Below are positions 1 to 6,899 of a stretch of 18,252 bases of DNA, in pieces. The notes under the pieces were generated by a model, which did not search any database, was not told the DNA's origin, and saw only the letters and a list, made by a program, of their open reading frames with translations. The number at the start of each line of letters is the position of its first letter. Position 1 is the first letter of the stretch. The stretch is from the NCBI GenBank assembly GCA_003648875.1, contig QMQC01000003.1:1-18252 (forward strand), read 5' to 3'. Made by a program: the position numbers and the translations under genes. This DNA is from Actinomycetota bacterium. GTDB lineage: Bacteria > Actinomycetota > Acidimicrobiia > Spongiisociales > UBA5794.

Positions 1-1
1 A

Positions 2-283
2 TGGGTTGTGGCAGCGGTCACGATCGGGGCGTACCGCGCGTGGGGTCGGGTTTGGGCGTTGTTCGGGGGGTCAGCGATAGGCCTTGTCTGTGTCTGGTCG
101 ATCTGGAACTACCTGAACCATGTTGGGTTTGGCCCGAATGGTGAGTGGATAGTGTCAGGTTCGGACCTGATGCGCTTTGTGCTCCCGTACGACACGGTCG
201 CTGCGGTCGTGGCCGTTTCGGTGTTCCTGCTCGGTGTGAGGGCGAGATCTCATGCAACCGAGCAGCCGAGTCCCCAGTCGTAG
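2..283 (+). CDS. Small membrane protein, 5' end outside window (partial)
   Basis: The reading frame is open to the left window edge, so this may be the C-terminal part of a longer protein. A GTG at position 8 would give 91 residues, but no Shine-Dalgarno site is visible before it. Counting from that GTG, two hydrophobic segments (about residues 15-36 and 63-79) are joined by a polar, Gly/Asn-containing loop, and the chain ends in a short hydrophilic tail. This suggests an integral membrane protein with two visible helices. I recognise no family motif and assign no function. Its last 34 bases overlap, tail to tail, the end of the DUF547 gene on the other strand. Confidence 0.5.
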   Translation, partial: WVVAAVTIGAYRAWGRVWALFGGSAIGLVCVWSIWNYLNHVGFGPNGEWIVSGSDLMRFVLPYDTVAAVVAVSVFLLGVRARSHATEQPSPQS

Positions 284-1029
284 GGGGCGAACACGACCTT
301 CGGCCTGTTCCCAACGAGGTATCGAGCATCATCCGGATCGAGCCAGCGGCTGATCGCAGCGACGATATCGGAAGCCCTCGCCGGTCGCAATGTTGGCATC
401 CTGTGCGGGCGCACGAAGTCCCCTCCGTACCACTTCAGAACCCTCGTGAGGTGGAGAGTGTCCTCAGTCCTGTCGAGCCTGCCACCGCCGTTTGACAGAA
501 AGAACCGCATCTGGCTGTCGAGTTGTTCGTCGAGTTTCGTGCCATCGAAGGGTTCGCTGCGCAGTGTCGGACAGGACACCGATCCGCACACAAGGGCACC
601 GTGAATCCGCGGATCTCCGAACCTCCGTATCTTGCCATGCTCTATGTCATCGAGAGACATGGACTCCCCGCAAACGGTTGCCCAAGGCGCTGAGAATGCC
701 CCGGGAACCCGAAGCACGGACTCATAGTCACGGGAGTAGGCCTGACCCGCCCTGTGAAGGGCACCCGCGTTGTAGAGGTTGATCCAGAATGCGAGTGACC
801 CAGCCGGCGTGAGTTCATCAGGATCGGTCGATGCGAGCGTATCTCTGTAGTCGGCCAACTCGTCTGATGCTTCTCCAAGTGCAGTGACGCCTTTGAGGGC
901 AAGCCGATCGAGTACTCGCGCCAACGGCGCGTGGTCCAAGGCGATGTCTCCTACGGGTCGAGGCGCTCTGAGACGTCGGGCATACAACATGTGCCACGCT
1001 GCTCGGAGGGGGTTTGGTCCTTTGCTCAC
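250..1029 (-). CDS. DUF547 domain protein
   Basis: This 259-residue protein carries the conserved blocks of the DUF547 family. These are AFWINLYNAG (residues 80-89), SLDDIEHGKIRRF (125-137), ALVCGSVSCPTLR (145-157), LKWYGGDF (198-205) and the C-terminal YDWGLG (250-255). The biochemical role of the family is not established. The Cys-Gly-Ser-x-Ser-Cys motif and paired Asp/His residues look like a conserved pocket, which is inference. No signal peptide is obvious. The start used is GTG; no clear ribosome binding site precedes it, and an ATG at residue 14 is an alternative. The gene lies 89 bases downstream of nhaA on the same strand and may be cotranscribed with it. Confidence 0.85.
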   Translation of the reverse strand: MSKGPNPLRAAWHMLYARRLRAPRPVGDIALDHAPLARVLDRLALKGVTALGEASDELADYRDTLASTDPDELTPAGSLAFWINLYNAGALHRAGQAYSRDYESVLRVPGAFSAPWATVCGESMSLDDIEHGKIRRFGDPRIHGALVCGSVSCPTLRSEPFDGTKLDEQLDSQMRFFLSNGGGRLDRTEDTLHLTRVLKWYGGDFVRPHRMPTLRPARASDIVAAISRWLDPDDARYLVGNRPKVVFAPYDWGLGCSVA

Positions 1030-1071
1030 ACAGTGGAAACCCGCAGCAACCGGTTGATGTTCCGATGATCA

Positions 1072-1120
1072 GACGACGGATCGGTCGCCTTGCTCCCTTA
1101 CGGGTGAGTCGTCCGTCGTC
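1072..1120 (-). other. Inverted repeat between nhaA and the DUF547 gene
   Basis: GACGACGGA (1072-1080) and TCCGTCGTC (1112-1120) are perfect 9-base complementary arms around a 31-base loop. The right arm overlaps the nhaA stop codon. No T-rich run follows on the minus strand, so this is not a classical intrinsic terminator. It could weakly attenuate or stabilise an nhaA-DUF547 transcript. Confidence 0.35.
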
Positions 1121-2531
1121 AGTCGCTTGTCGTGCTCGCAATCCGGCCAGACGCTTCGGTGAAGTCCTCCTCCGGCGTCTTGAGCGAACGCAGGATCGTG
1201 TACCCGACCGTACCGGCCACGAAAGATCCGAGGAAGATCCCCAATTTGGCCTCGTCGGCGAGGAGCTCATTCATGAACGCAAGCTCGGCAACGAACAAGG
1301 ACACCGTGAATCCGACACCCGCCAGTGCGCCGAGGCCGAAGATCGTCTTCATGTTGGTGCGTCTTGGCAGTTCGCCGAGGTTCAGTTTCAGGGCGATCCA
1401 GGTGGCCGCGGTGATACCCAAAGGCTTGCCGACCATCAAACCAACTGCGACACCGAGGGCAACCTGACTGGTGAGCTGCTGTCCGAGTCCGGTATCCGTT
1501 CCCACGAACCTGACTCCTGCGTTGGCGAGGGCGAACAACGGCACGATCACGAACGACGACCATGGATGGAGGGCATGCTCAAGACGGTTGAGCGGTGGAA
1601 CTGAAGACTTCGCAACTTGGGCCAGTTCGAGCGCATCCTGGTCCAACCGCTCCTCAGCATGGGGCGACGCTCGGTTGATGTCCCAACGTTCGAGAACGCG
1701 CACTGCCTTCAGCCTGAATTGCTCATCCGAGTACTTCGCGTACACCGGCGTCATGAGTCCAAGGACTACTCCGGCGATGGTTGCGTGGACCCCCGACTCG
1801 AGGAACCCGTACCAGACCGCGAATGCGACCGGAACGTAGAACAGCAAGCTCGAGACGCCCACCTTCTTTGCGAGATGCATCACAACCAGAAGCACTGCGG
1901 CGAACGCCAGGTATCCAAGATTGAGTTCCTCTGTGTAGAACACCGCGATGACGAGGATGGCTCCGATATCGTCGACGATGGCAAGTGCGAGCAGGAATAG
2001 CTTTGCGCTGACCGACACGCGTGAGCCGAGCAGCGCAACGATGCCCACGGAGAATGCGATGTCTGTCGCCATTGGAACACCCCAGCCTCTCAGTGCATCG
2101 GGATCACTGACTCCTGAGACGAAAGCGATGTAGATCAGGGCAGGTACAACCATGCCCCCCAGTGCAGCCACTGCAGGGAGTGCTGCCTTCCTCACCGAAT
2201 TCAACTCGCCGACCACGAGTTCGCGTTTGATCTCAAGGCCGACCACGAAGAAGAACACAACCATGAGGCCGTCGTTGATGATCTCCTTGAGCGACTCGTT
2301 GATGTGGATGGGCCCCACGGACGCCTCGATGTGCGCACCGAAGAGGTTGAAGTAAGCGTCGCTCCATGCCGAATTGGCCCAGATGATCGCGATGGCGGCG
2401 GCGACCAACAGCACGGCGCCACCTGCAGCTTCAACTCGCGTGAACTCGATTACCGGACGGATGAACCGCTGTGGTACGACGCGATCAGATGAGAGCCACG
2501 TGTCATGGATGGGTTCATGAGGATTCGCCAT
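1119..2531 (-). CDS. nhaA: Na+/H+ antiporter NhaA
   Basis: NhaA exports Na+ (or Li+) in exchange for protons across the inner membrane, supporting pH and salt homeostasis. The 470-residue sequence has the diagnostic ATDIAFSVG block with Asp157. It also has the paired aspartates Asp187-Asp188 in LALAIVDDIGAIL (equivalent to Asp163-Asp164 of E. coli) and a GKPLGI lysine block near the C-terminal half. GLEIKREL (98-105) is also typical. It is longer than E. coli NhaA (388) because of a hydrophilic insertion of about 50 residues (roughly 265-320) before the PLFALANAGV helix, plus longer termini; actinobacterial members often have such additions. The ATG has no Shine-Dalgarno but sits 9 bases after a TAGGCT -10-like box. 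It diverges from a CaCA exchanger gene. Confidence 0.95.
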   Translation of the reverse strand: MANPHEPIHDTWLSSDRVVPQRFIRPVIEFTRVEAAGGAVLLVAAAIAIIWANSAWSDAYFNLFGAHIEASVGPIHINESLKEIINDGLMVVFFFVVGLEIKRELVVGELNSVRKAALPAVAALGGMVVPALIYIAFVSGVSDPDALRGWGVPMATDIAFSVGIVALLGSRVSVSAKLFLLALAIVDDIGAILVIAVFYTEELNLGYLAFAAVLLVVMHLAKKVGVSSLLFYVPVAFAVWYGFLESGVHATIAGVVLGLMTPVYAKYSDEQFRLKAVRVLERWDINRASPHAEERLDQDALELAQVAKSSVPPLNRLEHALHPWSSFVIVPLFALANAGVRFVGTDTGLGQQLTSQVALGVAVGLMVGKPLGITAATWIALKLNLGELPRRTNMKTIFGLGALAGVGFTVSLFVAELAFMNELLADEAKLGIFLGSFVAGTVGYTILRSLKTPEEDFTEASGRIASTTSD

Positions 2532-2540
2532 GAATTCGCA

Positions 2541-2546
2541 AGCCTA
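2541..2546 (-). promoter_or_regulatory. Possible -10 box of a leaderless nhaA promoter
   Basis: On the minus strand TAGGCT matches TAnnnT and ends 9 bases before the nhaA ATG. That would put transcription start at or within a few bases of the start codon, and there is no ribosome binding site. No convincing -35 hexamer is seen, so this is tentative. Confidence 0.35.
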
Positions 2547-2602
2547 GCGATGATGGTCTCGACACAGGTCATGTGACAAGGGCGGGTACCATCGCCCCAT
2601 TC

Positions 2603-2607
2603 GGAGG
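2603..2607 (+). promoter_or_regulatory. Ribosome binding site that sets the exchanger start
   Basis: GGAGG lies 7 bases before the GTG at 2615. The longest possible frame would begin at a GTG at 2573, which has no such site, so 2615 is preferred. Confidence 0.7.
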
Positions 2608-2614
2608 TGCCTCT

Positions 2615-3547
2615 GTGGCCGTGGACATTTTGAGGATCATCGCTGGTCTCGTAATCCTCATTGTCGCTGCCGATCGCTTGGTGATCTCTGCGGTGAGGAT
2701 CGCAAAGGTCTTCAACATCTCCGTCGTGGTCATCGGTGCAGTGATCGTCGGTTTCGGCACATCTGTGCCGGAGTTCGTCGTATCCGCCGTTGCTGCGTCG
2801 AAGGGCCAAGCGGGGTTGGCCATGAGCAACGTTGTCGCATCGAACACCGCCAACGTCACACTCGTGCTCGGTGTCGCGACGCTCTTTGTCGCTCTTGCCA
2901 CCAAGCAGACAGTCGTCAGACGCGAGGGATTGTTGATGCTCGTATCCGTTGCGGCGCTAGCCGGGGTTCTTGTCGACGGTCAAGTGTCGGTGGCTGAGGG
3001 CGTGTTGTTGGTGTCGGGGATGGCGATTGCCATCTGGCTACTGGTCTTCTGGGCGAAGAACGGAGAGAACGGTCCTGGCGAGGATCTCGCCGATATCGTT
3101 GCGGACCCGGACAGGGTGTGGGTTGAGATTCTCTATGGTCTCTTGGCCCTCATGGCTACGGTTGTATCCGGTCAGCAGCTTCTCGTTGGTGTCCTCTCGA
3201 TCGGAGACACGATGGGACTGTCAATCGTCCTGATGGGATTGATCACGGGTGTCGGGACAAGTCTCCCGGAATTGTCCGCAGCGCTTGCTGGGGCACGGAG
3301 AGGCGCTTCCGATCTTGTCCTCGGAAACGTCCTTGGTTCCAACATTTTCAACTCGCTCGGCGTCGCCGGTCTTGCGGCGATAATCGGGCCGGGGGTCGTT
3401 GAAGGTGTACCCACTGCCCTGATCGGGCTCATGGTGGTGTCGGCTGTCTTCGCCGGTGTGTTTGCGTATTCGTCGCAACGGATCAGCCGGGTCGAGGGTG
3501 CGGTTCTGCTGGCAATCTTCCTGCTGTATTCGTTCCTGTCGCTATGA
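2615..3547 (+). CDS. CaCA family Na+/Ca2+ (cation/H+) exchanger
   Basis: From the GTG at 2615 the protein has 310 residues and about ten membrane helices. It contains the two inverted alpha-repeats of the calcium/cation antiporter superfamily. The first is GFGTSVPE (46-53) with SNVVASNTAN (71-80). The second is GVGTSLPE (212-219) with GNVLGSNIFN (237-246). The glutamates of the two GTSxPE motifs are the expected cation ligands. It resembles bacterial YrbG-type exchangers; whether it carries Ca2+ or another cation cannot be read from the sequence. The first repeat has ASNTAN where GSNIFN is usual, keeping both asparagines. The stop overlaps the polX start by 4 bases. It diverges from nhaA, so two cation antiporters share one intergenic region. 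Confidence 0.9.
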   Translation: MAVDILRIIAGLVILIVAADRLVISAVRIAKVFNISVVVIGAVIVGFGTSVPEFVVSAVAASKGQAGLAMSNVVASNTANVTLVLGVATLFVALATKQTVVRREGLLMLVSVAALAGVLVDGQVSVAEGVLLVSGMAIAIWLLVFWAKNGENGPGEDLADIVADPDRVWVEILYGLLALMATVVSGQQLLVGVLSIGDTMGLSIVLMGLITGVGTSLPELSAALAGARRGASDLVLGNVLGSNIFNSLGVAGLAAIIGPGVVEGVPTALIGLMVVSAVFAGVFAYSSQRISRVEGAVLLAIFLLYSFLSL

Positions 3548-5289
3548 CACCCTCGAACGAATCCGTCATCGCTGTTCTGCGTCAACTTGTCCAGTACACG
3601 AAACTCGAAGACGGTCAAAGTCAATCCTTCAGGACGCGAGCCTATGAAAAGGCCATTGAAGTGATTGCCGCGTCCTCCGAGTCCGTTGCAGGGCTCTCGA
3701 TATCCGAACTGAAGAAGATCGACGGAATCGGCGACAGCACCGCGCGCAAGATCGTTGAGTTCTCTGCGAATGGCACGATCGGCAAAGTCGAGCGACTCAA
3801 GAAGCGTTTCCCGCCGACGATGCTCGATCTCATGCGCATCCCTGGGCTTGGCCCAAAGACGGTGCTCCTCCTCCAGGATCGCCTCGGCGTGGTGGACGTT
3901 CCGGGGCTCACAGAGGCGATAGAGAAGCACCAACTTGCCTCACTGCCCGGGCTCGGGGCGAAGTCGGAGGAGAAGATCGCAAAGGCGATATCGCTCCTTG
4001 GCATCCACTCGAACGAGACAAGGACACCGATCGCAGAAGCCATGGATATCGCTCGTAGGGTGGTCGCCGAGCTCGAGGGCGTGGAGGGAGTACTCACCGC
4101 TGAGTATGCGGGCAGCCTCCGCAGACACGCCGAGACCATCGGTGACATCGACATCCTCGTCACAGCCGAAACCGATTCGCCCGTCACCAAGCGATTCGTC
4201 ACGCTCCCGGGTGTCACTGCGGTTCTCGGATCCGGTTCGACGAAGGCTTCCATCGTGATCGACGACCAGATGCAGGTCGATCTTCGCGTCGTTCCAGAGG
4301 CCGCATTTGGTGCAGCTCTGATGTACTTCACCGGTTCAAAGGCCCACAACATCGCGTTGCGCAAGCGTGCGCTCGACAGAGGTCTCACTCTGAACGAATA
4401 CTCACTCTCTGAGATCGGAAGTGGCACAGTTGTTGCCGCGTCGACCGAGGCAGACATCTATCACAGGCTCAACCTTGTCTGGATCACCCCAGAGTTGAGG
4501 GAAGACACGGGCGAGATCTCGGCTGCGGAGTCTGGTTCGCTTCCCAGGCCCATTTCGGTCGGCGATCTGCGTGGCGATCTTCATGTTCACACCGACTGGT
4601 CCGGTGACGGTCGAAGCACGATGGTAGAGATGCTCGATGGCGCAGTGTTGTCGGGTCTCGACTACATCGTCATCACTGACCATGCGGAGAACCTTGCCAT
4701 GAACGGTCTTTCGAGGGAACGAATGCTCGAGCAGCGTGCCGTCATCGAAGAGATGCGACCACGGTATCGACCCCTCACGATATTGCACGGCGCAGAATTG
4801 AATATCGCTGCAGATGGTTCGATCGACTACGACGCCGAGTTTCTGGCGGACTTCGATTTCGGTGTTGCATCGATCCACTCCCACTTCGATCTCTCACCCG
4901 TGGATCAAACCGATCGCTTGATCGCAGCGATTCACAACTCTGCCGTCAATGTGATCGGTCATCCGAGTGGTCGAATGATCGGCAGGAGACCGGGAGTCAG
5001 GTTCGACAGCGACGCGGTGTTTGAAGCTGCTGCTTCCACGGGGACGGCGCTGGAGATCAACAGCCATCTGCACCGCCTCGACCTGCAAGCGTCTCATCTG
5101 CGCCGTGCCGTTGAAACATCTGAGGTCATGTTCGCGATATCGACTGATGCGCACCACACCTCGGCGTACAGCAATGCGAATTGGGGTGCGGCCCAGGCTC
5201 GAAAGGGATGGGTTCCCCTCGATAGGGTCATCAACACGCTCGATACGCCGACATTTCTCGACTGGGCCGGCAGAAAGCGGAACTCATAA
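3544..5289 (+). CDS. polX: DNA polymerase X with C-terminal PHP domain
   Basis: A 581-residue family X DNA polymerase of the bacterial type, close to the usual 570. The N-terminal helix-hairpin-helix part has GIGDSTARKI (61-70), IPGLGPKT (99-106) and LPGLGAK (134-140). The polymerase palm has GDIDIL (Asp201, Asp203) and VDLR (Asp246), the expected three metal-binding aspartates, followed by FTGSKAHN (262-269). The PHP domain begins at DLHVHTDWS (345-353), with ITDH (377-380), GAELN (416-420), HSHF (445-448), GHPSGR (472-477) and STDAHH (533-538). These are the ligands for a metal-dependent 3'-5' exonuclease or AP endonuclease. The role is gap filling in base excision repair. The ATG overlaps the upstream stop (ATGA) with no ribosome binding site, suggesting translational coupling. 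Confidence 0.95.
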   Translation: MTPSNESVIAVLRQLVQYTKLEDGQSQSFRTRAYEKAIEVIAASSESVAGLSISELKKIDGIGDSTARKIVEFSANGTIGKVERLKKRFPPTMLDLMRIPGLGPKTVLLLQDRLGVVDVPGLTEAIEKHQLASLPGLGAKSEEKIAKAISLLGIHSNETRTPIAEAMDIARRVVAELEGVEGVLTAEYAGSLRRHAETIGDIDILVTAETDSPVTKRFVTLPGVTAVLGSGSTKASIVIDDQMQVDLRVVPEAAFGAALMYFTGSKAHNIALRKRALDRGLTLNEYSLSEIGSGTVVAASTEADIYHRLNLVWITPELREDTGEISAAESGSLPRPISVGDLRGDLHVHTDWSGDGRSTMVEMLDGAVLSGLDYIVITDHAENLAMNGLSRERMLEQRAVIEEMRPRYRPLTILHGAELNIAADGSIDYDAEFLADFDFGVASIHSHFDLSPVDQTDRLIAAIHNSAVNVIGHPSGRMIGRRPGVRFDSDAVFEAAASTGTALEINSHLHRLDLQASHLRRAVETSEVMFAISTDAHHTSAYSNANWGAAQARKGWVPLDRVINTLDTPTFLDWAGRKRNS

Positions 5290-5311
5290 CGTTGTTGGCC
5301 CGTTGTAGCCG

Positions 5312-6865
5312 GTGATGGGGAAGGACACGAGAGATCTCAGCGCGCGCCGTCACTCGGCATGGTCGGGTGCAGCCGGGGTTTCGGTCGCCCTCGGGACCAC
5401 CGAGATCTTCGCCGGTCTTTCGAGCACGATTCCGTCCGCGATATCGTCGATTGGTGGCGTGGTCGTTGATATCTCGCCCGGATGGCTCGAGTCGTTCGCG
5501 ATTGCAACGTTCGGTACCGCGGACAAGGCCATTCTCGGTGTCGGGATCTTCGTGACGGCACTGGTCGTCGGGTGGTTCCTGGGAAGAATATCGTCGACCA
5601 CTCCGGTCCCGATAGCTCTCGGGTTCCTTGGCTTTGCCGTGGTCGGTATCGCCGCGCAACTCAGCGAGGTCGGGGCGGAGGCTGTTGCGGTGATTTCAAC
5701 AACACTCATCTCTGCAACAGTTGGATTGCTCGTCTGGTACGGCATCAAGGAATGGGTCGGGTCAGGGAATCTGACCGTGACCGACGGGGATGTCCCGAGC
5801 ATCGAACGTCGAAGGCTATTGCTTGCGATCGGTGCAGCGGCCACGGTGTCTGTCGTGACCGTGAGTATCGGGAGAGCGATGATCCGATCACGGGCTGAGG
5901 CGCAGATCGCGGCGCTCGAACTCCCTGAACCCATCGAGATCGCCCTCGATCCAACAGCCGCGAACGACTTCGGCCTTGCTCTGGTGGCTCCGATCGTGGT
6001 GTCGAACGCGATGTTCTATCGAATCGACACGGCACTTGTTGTCCCCACGGTCGTCCCCGAAGAATGGACGCTCACCATCAAAGGCATGGTCGACAACGAG
6101 GTAGTTCTGTCCTACGAGGATCTCCTCGACATGTCGCTCGTTGAGAAGTACGCAACGCTTGCCTGTGTGTCGAACGAGATCGGCGACACGCTCGTTGGCA
6201 ACGCGCTCTGGACGGGTGTTCCGCTGCCGGACGTACTCGAACTTGCCGGCGTCCAGAGAGGAGCTGATCAACTCGTCGGTCGGTCGGTTGACGGATGGAC
6301 GGCCGGGTTTCCAACGGAGCTGGCTCTCGATGGCAGAGACGCTCTTGTGGCTGTTGGCATGAACAGAGAGGTGCTGCCGGCCAATCATGGTTTCCCTGCG
6401 CGCCTCGTCGTTCCTGGTCTGTACGGGTACGTCTCTGCCACCAAGTGGCTGAAAGAGATCGAGCTGACGACCTGGGACGCATTCGATGGCTACTGGGTCC
6501 CACGGGGGTGGGCGAAGGAGGGTCCGATCAAGACCCAGTCGCGGATCGACCGACCCGGGAGCGGCGACCACATCGACGTCGGCGACTATACGTTCGGCGG
6601 CGTTGCTTGGGCGCCGACTCGTGACATCGAACTCGTCGAGGTGCGGATCGACGACGGACCCTGGCAGCCAGCAGAGCTATCGGTACCGCTGTCGACCAAC
6701 AGTTGGGTCCAGTGGGCGTTCAAGTCCGAGATCACCGCTGGGCCACACACGATGCATGTGCGTGCAACCGATGGGACGGGTGAAACACAGGGGGAGACCC
6801 GTGTCAGGCCGAGACCGAACGGCGTGGAGGGCTGGCACATGATTCGGTTTGTGGGTGTCGAGTGA
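5312..6865 (+). CDS. Membrane-anchored sulfite oxidase-type molybdopterin oxidoreductase
   Basis: The 517 residues fall into two parts. Residues 1-190 are a membrane region, with clear helices near 73-91, 100-118 and 124-144, a weaker one before 40, and a fifth segment at 170-188. That fifth segment is preceded by ERRRLLLAIG (165-174), a twin-arginine-like motif. Residues 230-390 form the molybdopterin domain with FYRIDTALVVPTV (235-247), TLACVSNE (282-289, Cys285 as the Mo ligand), LWTGVPLPDVLELAGV (299-314) and NHGFPARLVVPGLYGY. The C-terminal 420-500 resembles the Ig-like dimer domain of sulfite oxidases. It is probably an extracytoplasmic oxidoreductase; the substrate is unknown. The start is GTG 5312 or the ATG at 5315, and no ribosome binding site is clear. 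It lies 22 bases after polX, probably in the same operon. Confidence 0.85.
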   Translation: MMGKDTRDLSARRHSAWSGAAGVSVALGTTEIFAGLSSTIPSAISSIGGVVVDISPGWLESFAIATFGTADKAILGVGIFVTALVVGWFLGRISSTTPVPIALGFLGFAVVGIAAQLSEVGAEAVAVISTTLISATVGLLVWYGIKEWVGSGNLTVTDGDVPSIERRRLLLAIGAAATVSVVTVSIGRAMIRSRAEAQIAALELPEPIEIALDPTAANDFGLALVAPIVVSNAMFYRIDTALVVPTVVPEEWTLTIKGMVDNEVVLSYEDLLDMSLVEKYATLACVSNEIGDTLVGNALWTGVPLPDVLELAGVQRGADQLVGRSVDGWTAGFPTELALDGRDALVAVGMNREVLPANHGFPARLVVPGLYGYVSATKWLKEIELTTWDAFDGYWVPRGWAKEGPIKTQSRIDRPGSGDHIDVGDYTFGGVAWAPTRDIELVEVRIDDGPWQPAELSVPLSTNSWVQWAFKSEITAGPHTMHVRATDGTGETQGETRVRPRPNGVEGWHMIRFVGVE

Positions 6866-6886
6866 GCGCTGACATTGTCAGCGCTC
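6864..6886. terminator. Palindrome between convergent genes, likely bidirectional terminator
   Basis: GAGCGCTGACA and TGTCAGCGCTC form perfect 11-base arms around a single central T, which as RNA gives a strong GC-rich hairpin. It overlaps the stop codon of the molybdoenzyme gene and occupies most of the 34 bases between it and the convergent S45 hydrolase. There is no T-run on either side, so a rho-independent mechanism is not certain. An operator is the alternative, but the position after two gene ends favours termination. Confidence 0.55.
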
Positions 6887-6899
6887 TACAGCTTACGCT

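Noticed and set aside
1072..1120. Intrinsic terminator after nhaA
   Set aside because: The stem is 9 bases with a 31-base loop and no T run, so it is recorded only as an inverted repeat.
2532..2614. Possible ion-sensing riboswitch before nhaA or the exchanger
   Set aside because: The space is short, the nhaA -10 box lies only 9 bases before its ATG, and I see no structured leader.
3172..3933. 253-codon open frame on the minus strand
   Set aside because: It is antisense across the end of the exchanger and the start of polX, both strongly supported genes.
3642..4457. 271-codon open frame on the minus strand
   Set aside because: It is antisense to polX, rich in Ser, Arg and Thr without motifs, and has no ribosome binding site.
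5888..6571. 227-codon open frame on the minus strand
   Set aside because: It is antisense to the molybdoenzyme catalytic domain and has no recognisable features.
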